DNA of 64,000 bases from contig CAZMYZ010000002.1 of assembly GCA_964570795.1 (NCBI GenBank), forward strand, positions 1 to 64,000, written 5' to 3'. The DNA is from Damh-18 sp964570795 (GTDB lineage Bacteria > Patescibacteriota > Minisyncoccia > Phycocordibacterales > UBA918). Of this stretch, positions 40,802 to 48,890 are shown in pieces (position 1 is the first letter of the stretch; the number at the start of each line of letters is the position of its first letter). Position numbers and translations under genes: made by a program. The notes beneath the pieces are model-generated. The model was not told where the DNA came from. It saw only the letters and a list, made by a program, of their open reading frames with translations, and made no database searches.

Positions 40802-41311
40802 TTAGTCGTCACGTTCGCAATCTTCGCGATGACGTATTGGTTTTCGCGGGAGGCCACATGGAGGTTTCTGTTTGAATACGTCATGATAGTGATGTTGTGT
40901 GTTATCGCCTGCCACTTCGAAGGGAGCGCGAAGTTTCCCCATAGTGACGTACGCTCGATCCCCAATAGTGAGATAGATTGTTGGTCGGGAACCTTCCAAA
41001 ATTTTGGTGATACCAGGAATAACGAAACTCCAATCGAGTAAATCCTCCCTAAAGACTGTTGGAAGAAAAATATTGGTTATGAGTGATAAATATTTTTCTG
41101 CAAAAATAAGCAAATCACTACTCCGATATCCTTTTTCATGGAAGACTTTCCAAGTGATACCCTCAGCGTGGGGATACACTTCCAGAAGAATCCCCTTTAA
41201 AGCACTCGTGTGCATGAGTGGAAATCCATTACCATTGCCTGCAATAGCGGTAGCAACGATGTGGAATTCGCCCATTTTCACTGGAAATGGCAAACAACAG
41301 GGTTGGAACAT
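40802..41311 (-). CDS. Island small protein 5 (with C-terminal extension)
   Basis: This 169-residue protein starts 'MFQPCCLPFPVKMGEFHIVA' after an AAGGGAG ribosome site. The family block is 'GITWKVFHEKGYRSSDLLIF', then 'LSLITNIFLPTVF' and 'DWSFVIPGITK'. About 60 extra residues follow, rich in His/Lys/Arg. It is the longest member of the family in the island. Confidence 0.65.
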   Translation of the reverse strand: MFQPCCLPFPVKMGEFHIVATAIAGNGNGFPLMHTSALKGILLEVYPHAEGITWKVFHEKGYRSSDLLIFAEKYLSLITNIFLPTVFREDLLDWSFVIPGITKILEGSRPTIYLTIGDRAYVTMGKLRAPFEVAGDNTQHHYHDVFKQKPPCGLPRKPIRHREDCERDD

Positions 41312-41382
41312 GACGTACTCCCTTCAAAAAAGAACTCCCAAAACGGGTATGGCAACACAGTGCCGTGAAATGGTGATGTGTC

Positions 41383-41417
41383 AAGGCGGTTTTCTTTTGC
41401 TAAAAGAAAACCGCCTT
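41383..41417 (-). terminator. Terminator of the 41444 gene
   Basis: AAGGCGGTTTTCTTTT / AAAAGAAAACCGCCTT perfect stem. Confidence 0.75.
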
Positions 41418-41443
41418 GCGTGTGCATGGCGGTTGAACCAGGA

Positions 41444-41854
41444 TTACCCCACTTTTTTTGCGTGACTATGGCAGAAGAACGGGACAATATCAGCAGAATG
41501 GTCACGAGCGTATACGTGGTACGGTTTGTGGCTGATAGTTAAATCAAGACAGGCGGGAGTATTCATGGGGTCGCTTGGCTCGACGTAGGTGAATGTAAAA
41601 CGCACATACCCCGGTGCAATTTTTGGTGTAAATGCAAGACGGATCTGCTCTTTGTTTTCGGTACAGAGACGAGTGATGTCCTCTACACCAAATCCGCACT
41701 GTGCGAGAGCATCCCAGGTGAGATGGATGCCAATTGGTCTGATACTGACACGTGTGTGACGTAACATCCGTTGTCGTGGTGCACGTTCTATGTGAACCGG
41801 AAGAAATGCTGTATCTTTTTGCAACTCAAGAAACACAAATGGTTCCTGTGACAT
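41444..41854 (-). CDS. Island small protein 6
   Basis: This 136-residue protein starts 'MSQEPFVFLELQKDTAFLPV'. The family helix block is 'HLTWDALAQCGFGVEDITRL', then 'IRLAFTPKIAPG' and 'YVRFTFTYVEP'. AAAGGGAG precedes the ATG. It is divergent from tuf, with about 300 bp of shared regulatory DNA. Confidence 0.65.
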   Translation of the reverse strand: MSQEPFVFLELQKDTAFLPVHIERAPRQRMLRHTRVSIRPIGIHLTWDALAQCGFGVEDITRLCTENKEQIRLAFTPKIAPGYVRFTFTYVEPSDPMNTPACLDLTISHKPYHVYARDHSADIVPFFCHSHAKKVG

Positions 41855-41929
41855 GGTTGTCTCCCTTTTAAAAATCGATACTGCTGTGGAGCATACTGAT
41901 AATAGCGCACTATGTCAAGGTACCACCTC

Positions 41930-41958
41930 TTGCAAAAACTGGGGTGTTCTTGTACTAT
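41930..41958 (+). promoter_or_regulatory. Promoter of tuf-rpsJ
   Basis: TTGCAA (41930-41935), 17 bp and TACTAT (41953-41958). The leader of about 190 nt contains small hairpins and a GAG / CTC-T5 attenuator-like element. No gene lies in 41855-42154. Confidence 0.75.
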
Positions 41959-42154
41959 TGCGACACCGCGCCTATACCCTTTGGGATATGGGTTGAGGGA
42001 GTTTTTGCTCTTTTTGACATGCAACTTGCAATGCACCTAGAGGTAAGGCAGCGTTCTCGCGCCCTTTCCTCTGCGTACTTGCAAGTCTTCATTCGTTTTA
42101 TACGAAAGGAGTCGCACGTGCGGAATTATTATCTAATAGTTAGTTACTAATACT

Positions 42155-43348
42155 ATGGCAGCAGAATTTGATCGTTCAAAGCCGCACGTAAACGTAGGTA
42201 CTATTGGTCACGTTGACCATGGAAAGACCACGCTTACCGCCGCGATTCTTACTGTACTCAACGCCAAGGGCGAGGGATACAGTGCATCAGTTAAGGGTGT
42301 CGATGATATCGACAAGGCTCCTGAAGAAAAAGCTCGAGGAATTACTATTTCTCTTTCTCACTCAGAGTACCAAACTCCAACTCGTCACTACGCACACATC
42401 GATGCGCCAGGACACGCCGACTACATTAAGAACATGATTACCGGTGCCGCTCAGATGGACGGTGCTGTTCTCGTAGTAGCCGCAACAGATGGAGCAATGC
42501 CACAGACACGTGAGCACGTTCTCCTTGCAAAGCAGGTGGGTGTGCCAAACATCATCGTATTCTTGAACAAGTGCGATATGGTGGATGATGAGGAAATGAT
42601 TATGCTCGTTGAGGAAGAACTTCGAGAACTTCTCACGAAGAACGGATACGACGGCGCAAATGCTCCTGTTATCAAGGGTTCAGGTCTCAAGGCGCTTGAG
42701 GATCCAAAGGGACCTTGGGGCGAAAAGGTACTCGAACTCGTTAACGCGATGGATTCATACTTCCCACTCCCTGTTCGTGATCTCGACAAGCCATTCCTTA
42801 TGCCAATTGAGGACATCTTCTCTATTGAAGGACGTGGTACGGTAGTTACCGGTCGTGTAGAGCGCGGAAAGGTAAAGGTAGGTGAGGAAGTGCAGATTGT
42901 GGGTATCAAGGATACTTCTGCAACGACCGTGACCGGAGTTGAAATGTTCAACAAGCAACTCGATCAGGCACAGGCAGGAGACAATGCAGGTATTCTTATT
43001 CGTGGTGTAAAGAAGGAGGATGTACACCGAGGACAGGTACTTGCTGCGAAGAATTCAGTAACACCACACACCGACTTTGAAGCAGAAGTATTCGTACTTT
43101 CAAAGGATGAGGGAGGTCGTCACACACCATTCTTCTCAGGTTACAAGCCACAGTTCTATGTTCGTACTACCGATGTAACAGGAGAGGTAACACTCGCCGA
43201 GGGCGTCGAGATGGTTATGCCAGGAGATACTGCGAAGTTCAAGGTAAAGCTTGTAGCGCCAGTAGCACTCGAGGAACAACAGAACTTTGCTATTCGTGAA
43301 GGAGGTCGCACCGTAGGTGCCGGCATCGTTACGAAGATTGTTGCGTAA
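42155..43348 (+). CDS. tuf: Elongation factor Tu
   Basis: This 397-residue GTPase delivers aminoacyl-tRNA to the ribosome. It has G1 'GHVDHGKTTLTAAI', 'EEKARGITI', G3 'DAPGHADY' (usually DCPGH), G4 'NKCDMVDD', the domain 2 strand 'GRGTVVTGRVERG' and domain 3 'HTPFFSGYKPQFYVRTTDVT'. It is followed after 25 nt by rpsJ, the usual link between str and S10 operons. Confidence 0.97.
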   Translation: MAAEFDRSKPHVNVGTIGHVDHGKTTLTAAILTVLNAKGEGYSASVKGVDDIDKAPEEKARGITISLSHSEYQTPTRHYAHIDAPGHADYIKNMITGAAQMDGAVLVVAATDGAMPQTREHVLLAKQVGVPNIIVFLNKCDMVDDEEMIMLVEEELRELLTKNGYDGANAPVIKGSGLKALEDPKGPWGEKVLELVNAMDSYFPLPVRDLDKPFLMPIEDIFSIEGRGTVVTGRVERGKVKVGEEVQIVGIKDTSATTVTGVEMFNKQLDQAQAGDNAGILIRGVKKEDVHRGQVLAAKNSVTPHTDFEAEVFVLSKDEGGRHTPFFSGYKPQFYVRTTDVTGEVTLAEGVEMVMPGDTAKFKVKLVAPVALEEQQNFAIREGGRTVGAGIVTKIVA

Positions 43349-43373
43349 TAACGCTCTTAATTACAACTGAACC

Positions 43374-43739
43374 ATGACAACAAAAACAACCGCTGAACCA
43401 AAAAAGGTGAAAAAAGCAACTGCTGGCGGAGAAATCCAAAAGCTACGGATTCGTGTTCGTGCGTACGAGCATAAGATTCTCGATACATCGGTAAAGCAAA
43501 TCATTGACACCGCAATGCGTTTCGACGCAAAGGTAATCGGTCCAATTCCATTGCCTACTGAAATCAAGAAGTATACCGTAAACCGCTCGACATTCGTTCA
43601 TAAGGATGCGCGAGAACAGTTTGAGATGCGAATGCACAAGCGTGTCATCGATATTATGAATCCGGGCGCCAAGGTAATCGAAGCGCTCACCAACCTCTCT
43701 CTTCCATCAGGCGTCAGCATTGATGTGAAGATGATGTGA
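43374..43739 (+). CDS. rpsJ: 30S ribosomal protein uS10
   Basis: This 121-residue protein (NusE) has a Lys-rich N-terminal extension of about 20 residues. The core is complete: 'LRIRVRAYEHKILDTSVKQI', 'IGPIPLPTEIKKYTVNRSTF' and 'MHKRVIDIMNP'. It is separated from rplC by more than 1 kb containing a terminator and two small minus-strand genes, so the S10 operon is split here. Confidence 0.96.
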   Translation: MTTKTTAEPKKVKKATAGGEIQKLRIRVRAYEHKILDTSVKQIIDTAMRFDAKVIGPIPLPTEIKKYTVNRSTFVHKDAREQFEMRMHKRVIDIMNPGAKVIEALTNLSLPSGVSIDVKMM

Positions 43740-43740
43740 C

Positions 43741-43827
43741 CAGAAATTAAGGAGCGCAAGCAACTATAATTTCTGAGTCCTTCGAAAAAATCCTATCTAT
43801 AATGGATTTTGAGAAGCAATGCTCTAG
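43741..43827 (+). ncRNA. Structured 3' element C, copy 2 (after rpsJ)
   Basis: A 9-bp stem CAGAAATTA / TAATTTCTG (43741-43749, 43767-43775) is followed by linker AGTCC, then a second stem ending AAAATCC / GGATTTT with loop TATCTATAAT (43794-43803), then CTCT. It matches the order, stem-1 length, linker and loop of the rpsG element at 29462, with different stem bases. Confidence 0.6.
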
Positions 43828-43869
43828 CTAAGCGGTAAGTATAGAAGTGTTGTCATAATCTACAATTAC

Positions 43870-43898
43870 AAAACCCGCAGCCTTCGGCCGCGGGTTTT
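43870..43898 (+). terminator. Terminator of tuf-rpsJ
   Basis: AAAACCCGC / GCGGGTTTT GC-rich stem with T4. Confidence 0.8.
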
Positions 43899-43919
43899 GT
43901 GTGTGGGAGCAAAAGAATA

Positions 43920-43944
43920 GCCCCAGCGACAGTGTCGCTGGGGC
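43920..43944 (-). terminator. Terminator of the 43953 gene
   Basis: GCCCCAGCGACA / TGTCGCTGGGGC perfect stem. Confidence 0.75.
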
Positions 43945-43952
43945 CTGAGTTG

Positions 43953-44213
43953 CTACTTTTTTCGAAACGTAGCCGTTTTGCGCATGGTGGGCATACGCAT
44001 CTTCGAGGTGAGTTTTTGTGCTGGTGAGGTGTGCTTTGTGGGAATACGTTTCCTACTTCGTTTACTCCATGTGTGCGTCAGTTTTTGCTTGACATATGTC
44101 CCCACTAAGTCTGGTTCGTTCAATGAGTGTCTCGGTGTGATGATATGCACCTCATAGCCATTATCCGACAGTGTTGCGAGTAGCAACGAAAGCATCGTGC
44201 GACCAATATACAT
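43953..44213 (-). CDS. Hypothetical basic protein
   Basis: This 86-residue protein has a hydrophobic N-terminal helix ('MYIGRTMLSLLLATLSDNGY') and a strongly basic tail of about 40 residues ('WSKRSRKRIPTKHTSPAQKL'). The ribosome site GGAGGAATG supports the start. A nucleic-acid or ribosome contact is possible from charge alone; no family is recognised. Confidence 0.55.
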   Translation of the reverse strand: MYIGRTMLSLLLATLSDNGYEVHIITPRHSLNEPDLVGTYVKQKLTHTWSKRSRKRIPTKHTSPAQKLTSKMRMPTMRKTATFRKK

Positions 44214-44292
44214 GTTTCATTCCTCCAAAAAAGTCTGTAGATAGGTATAGCACATAGTGGTGTGCGACGAAAGTCCTGCCTGAAAAATAAAA

Positions 44293-44314
44293 CCGTGGCA
44301 TTTTCATGCCACGG
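44293..44314 (-). terminator. Terminator overlapping the 44304 stop
   Basis: CCGTGGCA / TGCCACGG stem followed by a T-rich tract on the minus strand; the last codons of the gene lie in the stem. Confidence 0.7.
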
Positions 44315-44624
44315 AGGGGTTGAGACGTACGATATCGACAAGTTCGATCTCGGTACCTTGTTTGTGAATGGTAAACGCAAATTGTGCTGCACCAGCAATA
44401 CCTTTCACTGTATCGTAGGTTTCGACACAGATGCAATGCGCATTGTGGGGAAGAAATACACAATCCTCTAGGTTATCGATAGGAACACCCTCAAGAATGC
44501 GCTTATTCCAAAACACTACGAGTCGCTTGCGATGACTTAGACAGAGATGTTGTGCCAGAAAGGCACGTTGTTGCATTGCGGAAAAAACTGATTCCACAAA
44601 GCCTTTTTCAAGTGCCATATTCAT
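44304..44624 (-). CDS. Hypothetical small protein
   Basis: This 106-residue protein reads 'MNMALEKGFVESVFSAMQQR' and then an alternating strand pattern ('RLVVFWNKRI', 'AAQFAFTIHKQGTEIELVDI'). I chose the ATG at 44624, preceded by GGGAG with 6-nt spacing. Its promoter is good: TTGACT, 17 bp and CATAAT on the minus strand (44672-44700). It may be a further diverged cassette of the same style as the fusA-tuf island. Confidence 0.55.
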   Translation of the reverse strand: MNMALEKGFVESVFSAMQQRAFLAQHLCLSHRKRLVVFWNKRILEGVPIDNLEDCVFLPHNAHCICVETYDTVKGIAGAAQFAFTIHKQGTEIELVDIVRLNPSVA

Positions 44625-44720
44625 AGGGGTCTCCCAAGGAGCAAAATAAGCGGTTTCCCGCAACTTTTTTGATTATGCATTACATGCTGATAGAAGTCAA
44701 TGCTTCCTATAAGCAAAGGC

Positions 44721-44748
44721 TTGCCTTTTTTGTAAAACTAGGTATACT
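44721..44748 (+). promoter_or_regulatory. Promoter of the rplC operon
   Basis: TTGCCT (44721-44726), 16 bp and TATACT (44743-44748). The rplC leader is about 165 nt. Confidence 0.75.
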
Positions 44749-44813
44749 CTCCCTAGCTTTTTAAGACCTACGTACCCGTTCAAGGCCAGACCTTGTATGG
44801 AGACCAATGGGCG

Positions 44814-44876
44814 CAAAACCGCGATTTTTCAGTCCGCGAGCTTGTGCTCGCGACAGGAAAATCGCGGTTTTGCATT
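44814..44876 (+). promoter_or_regulatory. Large hairpin in the rplC leader
   Basis: GCAAAACCGCGATTTTTC pairs with GGAAAATCGCGGTTTTGC, with an inner stem GTCCGCGAGC / GCTCGCGAC. It is a candidate ribosomal-protein feedback site (L4-type control is known for S10 leaders in other bacteria); no T run follows directly, so it is not an ordinary terminator. Confidence 0.6.
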
Positions 44877-44919
44877 TACCTCGGTCAAAAAGCAACTTAT
44901 TAGTTAGTTTTTAAAATAA

Positions 44920-45540
44920 ATGAAATTTATTTTGGGAACCAAGGAGCAGATGACCCAGGTGTTTGATGCACAGGGAATCGCGCATCCGGTAACCGTTCTT
45001 CGTGTGACACCCGCAAAGGTGACGCAGGTGAAGGGTAAGGAGAAGGATGGGTATGAAGCCGTACAGATTGCTTCGGGTGCTCAGAAGGCGCATCGCGTCA
45101 ACAAAGCACAAACCGGACATCTCGGCGGTGCATATCAGCATGTGGTGGAGTTTCGTCCACGCACCGGCTACGCAGAATCGGTAGAAGGTTTTGCAAAAGA
45201 CGCGATGCTTGATGCGTCACTCTTCAAGGAGGGTGATGTCGTTGCGGTGTCAGCCATTTCAAAAGGAAAAGGGTTCCAGGGAGTGGTAAAGCGCCACGGT
45301 TTCCGTGGAGGTGCTGCAAGTCATGGTACGAAGGATATTCTTCGCGCACCAGGATCTATTGGTTCTACTGGTCCACAGCGCGTCTTCAAGGGCGTTCGCA
45401 TGGCGGGCCGTATGGGTAGTGACCGTATCACGGTAAAGAATTTAAAGGTTATGGCAGTCAACAAGGAAGAGAATATTCTCCTTATCAAGGGTGCCATTCC
45501 AGGTCGACGAGGCACATTAGTAGAAGTACGTAGTGTATAA
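44920..45540 (+). CDS. rplC: 50S ribosomal protein uL3
   Basis: This 206-residue protein's hallmarks include 'GFQGVVKRHGFRGGAASHGT', 'PGSIGSTGPQRVFKGVRMAG' and 'MGSDRITVKNL'. It is the first gene of the detached S10 operon and is followed after 4 nt by rplD. Confidence 0.96.
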   Translation: MKFILGTKEQMTQVFDAQGIAHPVTVLRVTPAKVTQVKGKEKDGYEAVQIASGAQKAHRVNKAQTGHLGGAYQHVVEFRPRTGYAESVEGFAKDAMLDASLFKEGDVVAVSAISKGKGFQGVVKRHGFRGGAASHGTKDILRAPGSIGSTGPQRVFKGVRMAGRMGSDRITVKNLKVMAVNKEENILLIKGAIPGRRGTLVEVRSV

Positions 45541-45544
45541 GCAT

Positions 45545-46258
45545 ATGAGTACTACAAAACTAGAAGCGAGTGTATATTCGCAAGAAGGAAAAGAGGTCTC
45601 ACATATTGCACTTCCTGAAAAGGTGTTTGGTGTCGCATGGAATGCTGACCTCGTACACGAAGTTGTGGTCTCGATGCAAGGTAATGCCCGTTCAAATACT
45701 GCTCATACCAAAAATCGCGCGGAGGTGCGTGGAGGAGGTAGAAAGCCATGGAAGCAAAAGGGTACTGCCCGCGCACGACACGGATCTTCACGTTCCCCAA
45801 TCTGGGCTGGTGGAGGTGTTGCACACGGACCACGCAACGAGCGTGATTTCTCACGCAAAATCAACAAGAATGCACGCGCGAAGGCACTCGCTTGCGTACT
45901 TTCACAAAAGTATGCACAGGGAGGCCTTGTCTTCGTTGATGCACTCACTTTTGCAGAGCCAAAGACAGCGGAGGCACGCAAGTTCCTCACTGCACTTGGT
46001 ACTGTTGCGCACATGAAGGATATTGGAACAAAGAAGGCCAACGCAGCACTTGTGGTACTCACCGCACGTGACTTGCAGGCTGAACTCAGTTTCCGTAACT
46101 TCGGGAACGTCGAGGTGATGAACATCAAAGACGTGAACCCAGTAGAATTACTCACCTATAAGTATGTTGTAGTCGCAAAACCTGAGGATGCACTTAAGGC
46201 TCTTGAAGCCCGCGTTGCAACCAAGACGGCACGTAAGGCTACAGCCACAAACTCGTAA
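45545..46258 (+). CDS. rplD: 50S ribosomal protein uL4
   Basis: This 237-residue protein has the tunnel loop 'TKNRAEVRGGGRKPWKQKGT' followed by 'ARHGSSRSPIWAGGGVAHGP', then 'KALACVLSQK' and a C-terminal Ala/Lys-rich tail. I chose the ATG at 45545. L4 often represses its own S10 operon by binding the leader. Confidence 0.95.
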   Translation: MSTTKLEASVYSQEGKEVSHIALPEKVFGVAWNADLVHEVVVSMQGNARSNTAHTKNRAEVRGGGRKPWKQKGTARARHGSSRSPIWAGGGVAHGPRNERDFSRKINKNARAKALACVLSQKYAQGGLVFVDALTFAEPKTAEARKFLTALGTVAHMKDIGTKKANAALVVLTARDLQAELSFRNFGNVEVMNIKDVNPVELLTYKYVVVAKPEDALKALEARVATKTARKATATNS

Positions 46259-46259
46259 T

Positions 46260-46631
46260 ATGGGATTGTTTGGAAAGAAAGATGCAGACGCAACCACACA
46301 GCCAGAAACGACTGTAGCACCAAAGGTGTCTACAGGACCTGTGGTACAGCGTCATATCGCATCAGTCATCATTAAGCCACGTATTACCGAAAAGGCTGCG
46401 CTCCTCGCGGAATCAAATGTATATACATTCGAAGTCCAGAAGGGTGCAAACAAGTTCGAAATACGTGATGCGATTAAGGCTCTCTACAATGTGACTCCGG
46501 TTCGGATTAACATTGTGCACCAGAGACCACGTCACTTCATGTCGCGCGCACGCGGTCGAGACATGATGCAACACGGATTACAAAAAGCGTACGTCTACCT
46601 CAAAAAAGGTGATCGCATTGAGCTCGTATAA
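46260..46631 (+). CDS. rplW: 50S ribosomal protein uL23
   Basis: This 123-residue protein sits at the tunnel exit and forms the docking site for trigger factor and SRP. It has the core 'IIKPRITEKAALLAESNVYT', 'ANKFEIRDAIKALYNV' and 'VRINIVHQRPR'. An N-terminal extension of about 35 residues ('MGLFGKKDADATTQPE') is extra. It starts 1 nt after rplD. Confidence 0.94.
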   Translation: MGLFGKKDADATTQPETTVAPKVSTGPVVQRHIASVIIKPRITEKAALLAESNVYTFEVQKGANKFEIRDAIKALYNVTPVRINIVHQRPRHFMSRARGRDMMQHGLQKAYVYLKKGDRIELV

Positions 46632-46636
46632 CGCAT

Positions 46637-47487
46637 ATGAAGAAATATAAACCAACATCAGCAGGACGCCGCGGCATGACCGTGGTCTCCTATGGTGAAG
46701 TGCTTACGAGCACAAAGAACGCACCACTGAAGAGTCTCACTATGGGCGCACGCTCTACAGGAGGACGCAACAGTGGTGGACGCACCACCAACCACTACCG
46801 TGGAGGAGGAAACAAGCGCACCTATCGTGATGTGGACTTTGTCTACAACAAGAAGGATATTCCCGCTGTTGTTGAGACTGTCGAGTACGATCCATTCCGT
46901 TCTGGATTTATCGCACTCGTACTCTTCAAGGATGGAGAACGTCGCTATGTGCTCGCACCAAAGGGGTGGAAGAAGGGGGATGAATTCGTTGTTTCAGAAA
47001 CCGCAAAGCCAAAGATGGGTAACCGTCTTCCACTCGGAAGCATTCCTGTCGGTACCTTTGTATTTAACGTAGAAATCAAGCCAGGAGCAGGTGCGCGTAT
47101 GGCCCGTTCTGCAGGTAACTACGCTGAAGTAGTTGCGCAGGATGCAGGCTACACACTCGTGAAACTTCCTTCATCGGAAGTGCGACGCATCCTCTCTACT
47201 GCATGGGCAACCATCGGCGCAGTATCAAACGAAGAATATCGTTTGATTACTCTCGGAAAGGCAGGTCGCGCACGAAAACTGGGACGACGTCCAAAGACTC
47301 GTGGATCAGCCCGAAACGCTGTTGATCATCCATACGGAGGAGGTGAAGGACGTGCTCCACGCGGACATAAGCATGCTCGCACCAAGCAGGGTCGTCCAAC
47401 AGGCAAGGGTCAAAAGACCCGCAAGCCACGAAAGTACTCAAATACTTTCATAGTTACCCGTCGCAAGCCCGGTAAACTGATGGGCGG
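46637..47487 (+). CDS. rplB: 50S ribosomal protein uL2 (3' end in gap)
   Basis: The first 283 residues are present: 'MKKYKPTSAGRRGMTVVSYG', 'RNSGGRTTNHYRGGGNKRTY', 'ALVLFKDGERRYVLAPKG', 'SEVRRILSTAWATIGAVSN' and the peptidyl-transferase segment 'NAVDHPYGGGEGRAPRGHKH'. The chain ends in the N gap close to its natural end ('NTFIVTRRKPGKLMGG'). Confidence 0.95.
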
Positions 47488-47587
47488 NNNNNNNNNNNNN
47501 NNNNNNNNNNNNNNNNNNNNNNNNNNNNNNNNNNNNNNNNNNNNNNNNNNNNNNNNNNNNNNNNNNNNNNNNNNNNNNNNNNNNNNN
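47488..47587. other. Scaffold gap (100 N)
   Basis: Exactly 100 N. It hides the rplB stop and whatever lies between rplB and the terminator at 47588. The true size is unknown. Confidence 0.98.
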
Positions 47588-47616
47588 AAAAACTCGCACG
47601 AAAGTGCGAGTTTTTT
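47588..47616 (+). terminator. Terminator after the rplB gap
   Basis: AAAAACTCGCAC / GTGCGAGTTTTTT. Its stem is identical to the terminator at 47867. Confidence 0.85.
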
Positions 47617-47620
47617 ATTT

Positions 47621-47866
47621 TAGAGAGCAAAAGGCTTTGCTCTCGACCGACTTCCGAACCACAGCGATATTTTCTTTTCACAAAGAAAAGAAAATCGCGA
47701 GGTGGGTGAGAAATGGGACGGGACCCATTTCGCAAGAGGTTGTCGATATTTTGAGGAATGAAAAATATCATACAACCTGAACAGCTCCTGTAAGGAGAGC
47801 GATGCTTAGAAAAATAAGTACGCAGTACTTATTTTACTTAGCAATCCGTGCTGTAGTCGGTAAAAT
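47621..47866 (+). ncRNA. Structured RNA element B, copy 2 (after rplB)
   Basis: The core at 47704-47800 matches element B copy 1: AAATGGG / CCCATTT, AGGTTGT / ACAACCT and CTCC-tgtaa-GGAG, with inner stem GATATTTT / AAAATATC replacing the AAAATTGAAT pairings of copy 1. Extra hairpins flank it (AGAGCAAAAG / CTTTGCTCT near 47621 and AAAATAAGTAC / GTACTTATTTT near 47815), making a unit of about 245 nt set between two terminators with identical stems. No reading frame is convincing. Confidence 0.62.
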
Positions 47867-47897
47867 AAAAAACTCGCACTTCTGTGCGAGTTTTTTT
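47867..47897 (+). terminator. Terminator of element B copy 2
   Basis: AAAAAACTCGCAC / GTGCGAGTTTTTTT, the same stem as at 47588 with a different loop (TTCT). Confidence 0.88.
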
Positions 47898-47905
47898 GGT
47901 TGATG

Positions 47906-47930
47906 ATGGTCGACTTACGATGTCGACCAT
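47906..47930. repeat. Hairpin D, copy 1 (loop TTACGAT)
   Basis: ATGGTCGAC-TTACGAT-GTCGACCAT. The same 7-nt loop on a different stem occurs at 48711-48735, also just after a terminator. Confidence 0.5.
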
Positions 47931-48071
47931 GTCGTATATAAAGGAGAGAATAAATCCCGTGCGCCTACGGCGCGTAGAGTTTCGTTGACTCCGTACTATA
48001 TTTGTACTACGCTCTCATAAGTTTCAAGTTTGTTGTTCCTTTTACAATCAATCTTCTCGAAGGAGAAAAAC

Positions 48072-48635
48072 GTGAAAGACTATAAGCGTGATGGGTTTGT
48101 GGTACAAATGGCATACTGTTTGGGGGATATTCCATCCAGTGACATAGAAATTCCTGTTTTTGTGCTTTGGGGGCGGTTCATATTTATGCCAATTCTCGCG
48201 CTCATTGTTGTCGTTTTTGTTTTTGTGGTGGTGTGTATTGAATTTGTGCTCGGTTTCTTTTTTGCACGGAGGCCGCCAATTTTTTACCATCTCCATATGA
48301 GTGACGATGGATATGATTACGACGCCACCTACATGAAGTCATGTCCCACAAAGTCAACGGTTCCTTATAAGCATTGGCCCAAAATCAAAGGTCGTTTCAT
48401 ATGGCCATTTTGGCCCGCGGTAGCCGCACTCCTGGTTTGGAAGTGGGGCGTTATCATGCAACTGGTGACGAATCTCTATTTGTCACCTGAAACACTCCTT
48501 GTATTGGGTTTTGTTGTTGCACAAATCGCACTTTTTGTATTTGTGTGGCCTCGAAAGTCTTTCCGGGCAAAACGTGTGCTTGCATGGGTACGTATCAAGG
48601 AAAAACTTTGGCCGATGACAAATATTGTTGATTGA
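48072..48635 (+). CDS. Hypothetical membrane protein
   Basis: This 187-residue protein starts at a GTG with AGGAG 6 nt upstream. It has about four membrane helices (near 33-62, 115-130, 140-160), and a Tyr/Asp-rich loop between. It is an insert inside the ribosomal operon region between rplB and rpsS. The family is not recognised. Confidence 0.62.
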   Translation: MKDYKRDGFVVQMAYCLGDIPSSDIEIPVFVLWGRFIFMPILALIVVVFVFVVVCIEFVLGFFFARRPPIFYHLHMSDDGYDYDATYMKSCPTKSTVPYKHWPKIKGRFIWPFWPAVAALLVWKWGVIMQLVTNLYLSPETLLVLGFVVAQIALFVFVWPRKSFRAKRVLAWVRIKEKLWPMTNIVD

Positions 48636-48650
48636 GAGGAAAAAAGGTCA

Positions 48651-48682
48651 AGAAGTCGTGTATATATGCACGGCTTCTTTTT
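48651..48682 (+). terminator. Terminator of the 48072 gene
   Basis: AGAAGTCGTG / CACGGCTTCT stem with T5. Confidence 0.8.
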
Positions 48683-48710
48683 ATGGACGACGTCCGACGT
48701 CGGCCATAAA

Positions 48711-48735
48711 ATGTGTGACTTACGATGTCACATAT
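48711..48735. repeat. Hairpin D, copy 2 (loop TTACGAT)
   Basis: ATGTGTGAC-TTACGAT-GTCACATAT (one G-T wobble). The loop is the same as at 47906 and the stem bases differ. Confidence 0.5.
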
Positions 48736-48803
48736 AAGGATTTGTACTCTAAAATCGTCTTTCCCTTTTATTTTCCTCATTTTATCTTGAGTTTTCCACA
48801 AAT

Positions 48804-48832
48804 TTGCCATACACCACCCTGTGTGTTACTAT
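48804..48832 (+). promoter_or_regulatory. Promoter of the 48891 gene
   Basis: TTGCCA (48804-48809), 17 bp and TACTAT (48827-48832), the same -10 as tuf and rpsS. Confidence 0.7.
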
Positions 48833-48890
48833 CCGCGTTCGAAATTAAGGAATTTCGTAGTTCTTCAACACAACCAAAAGGGAAAAACCC

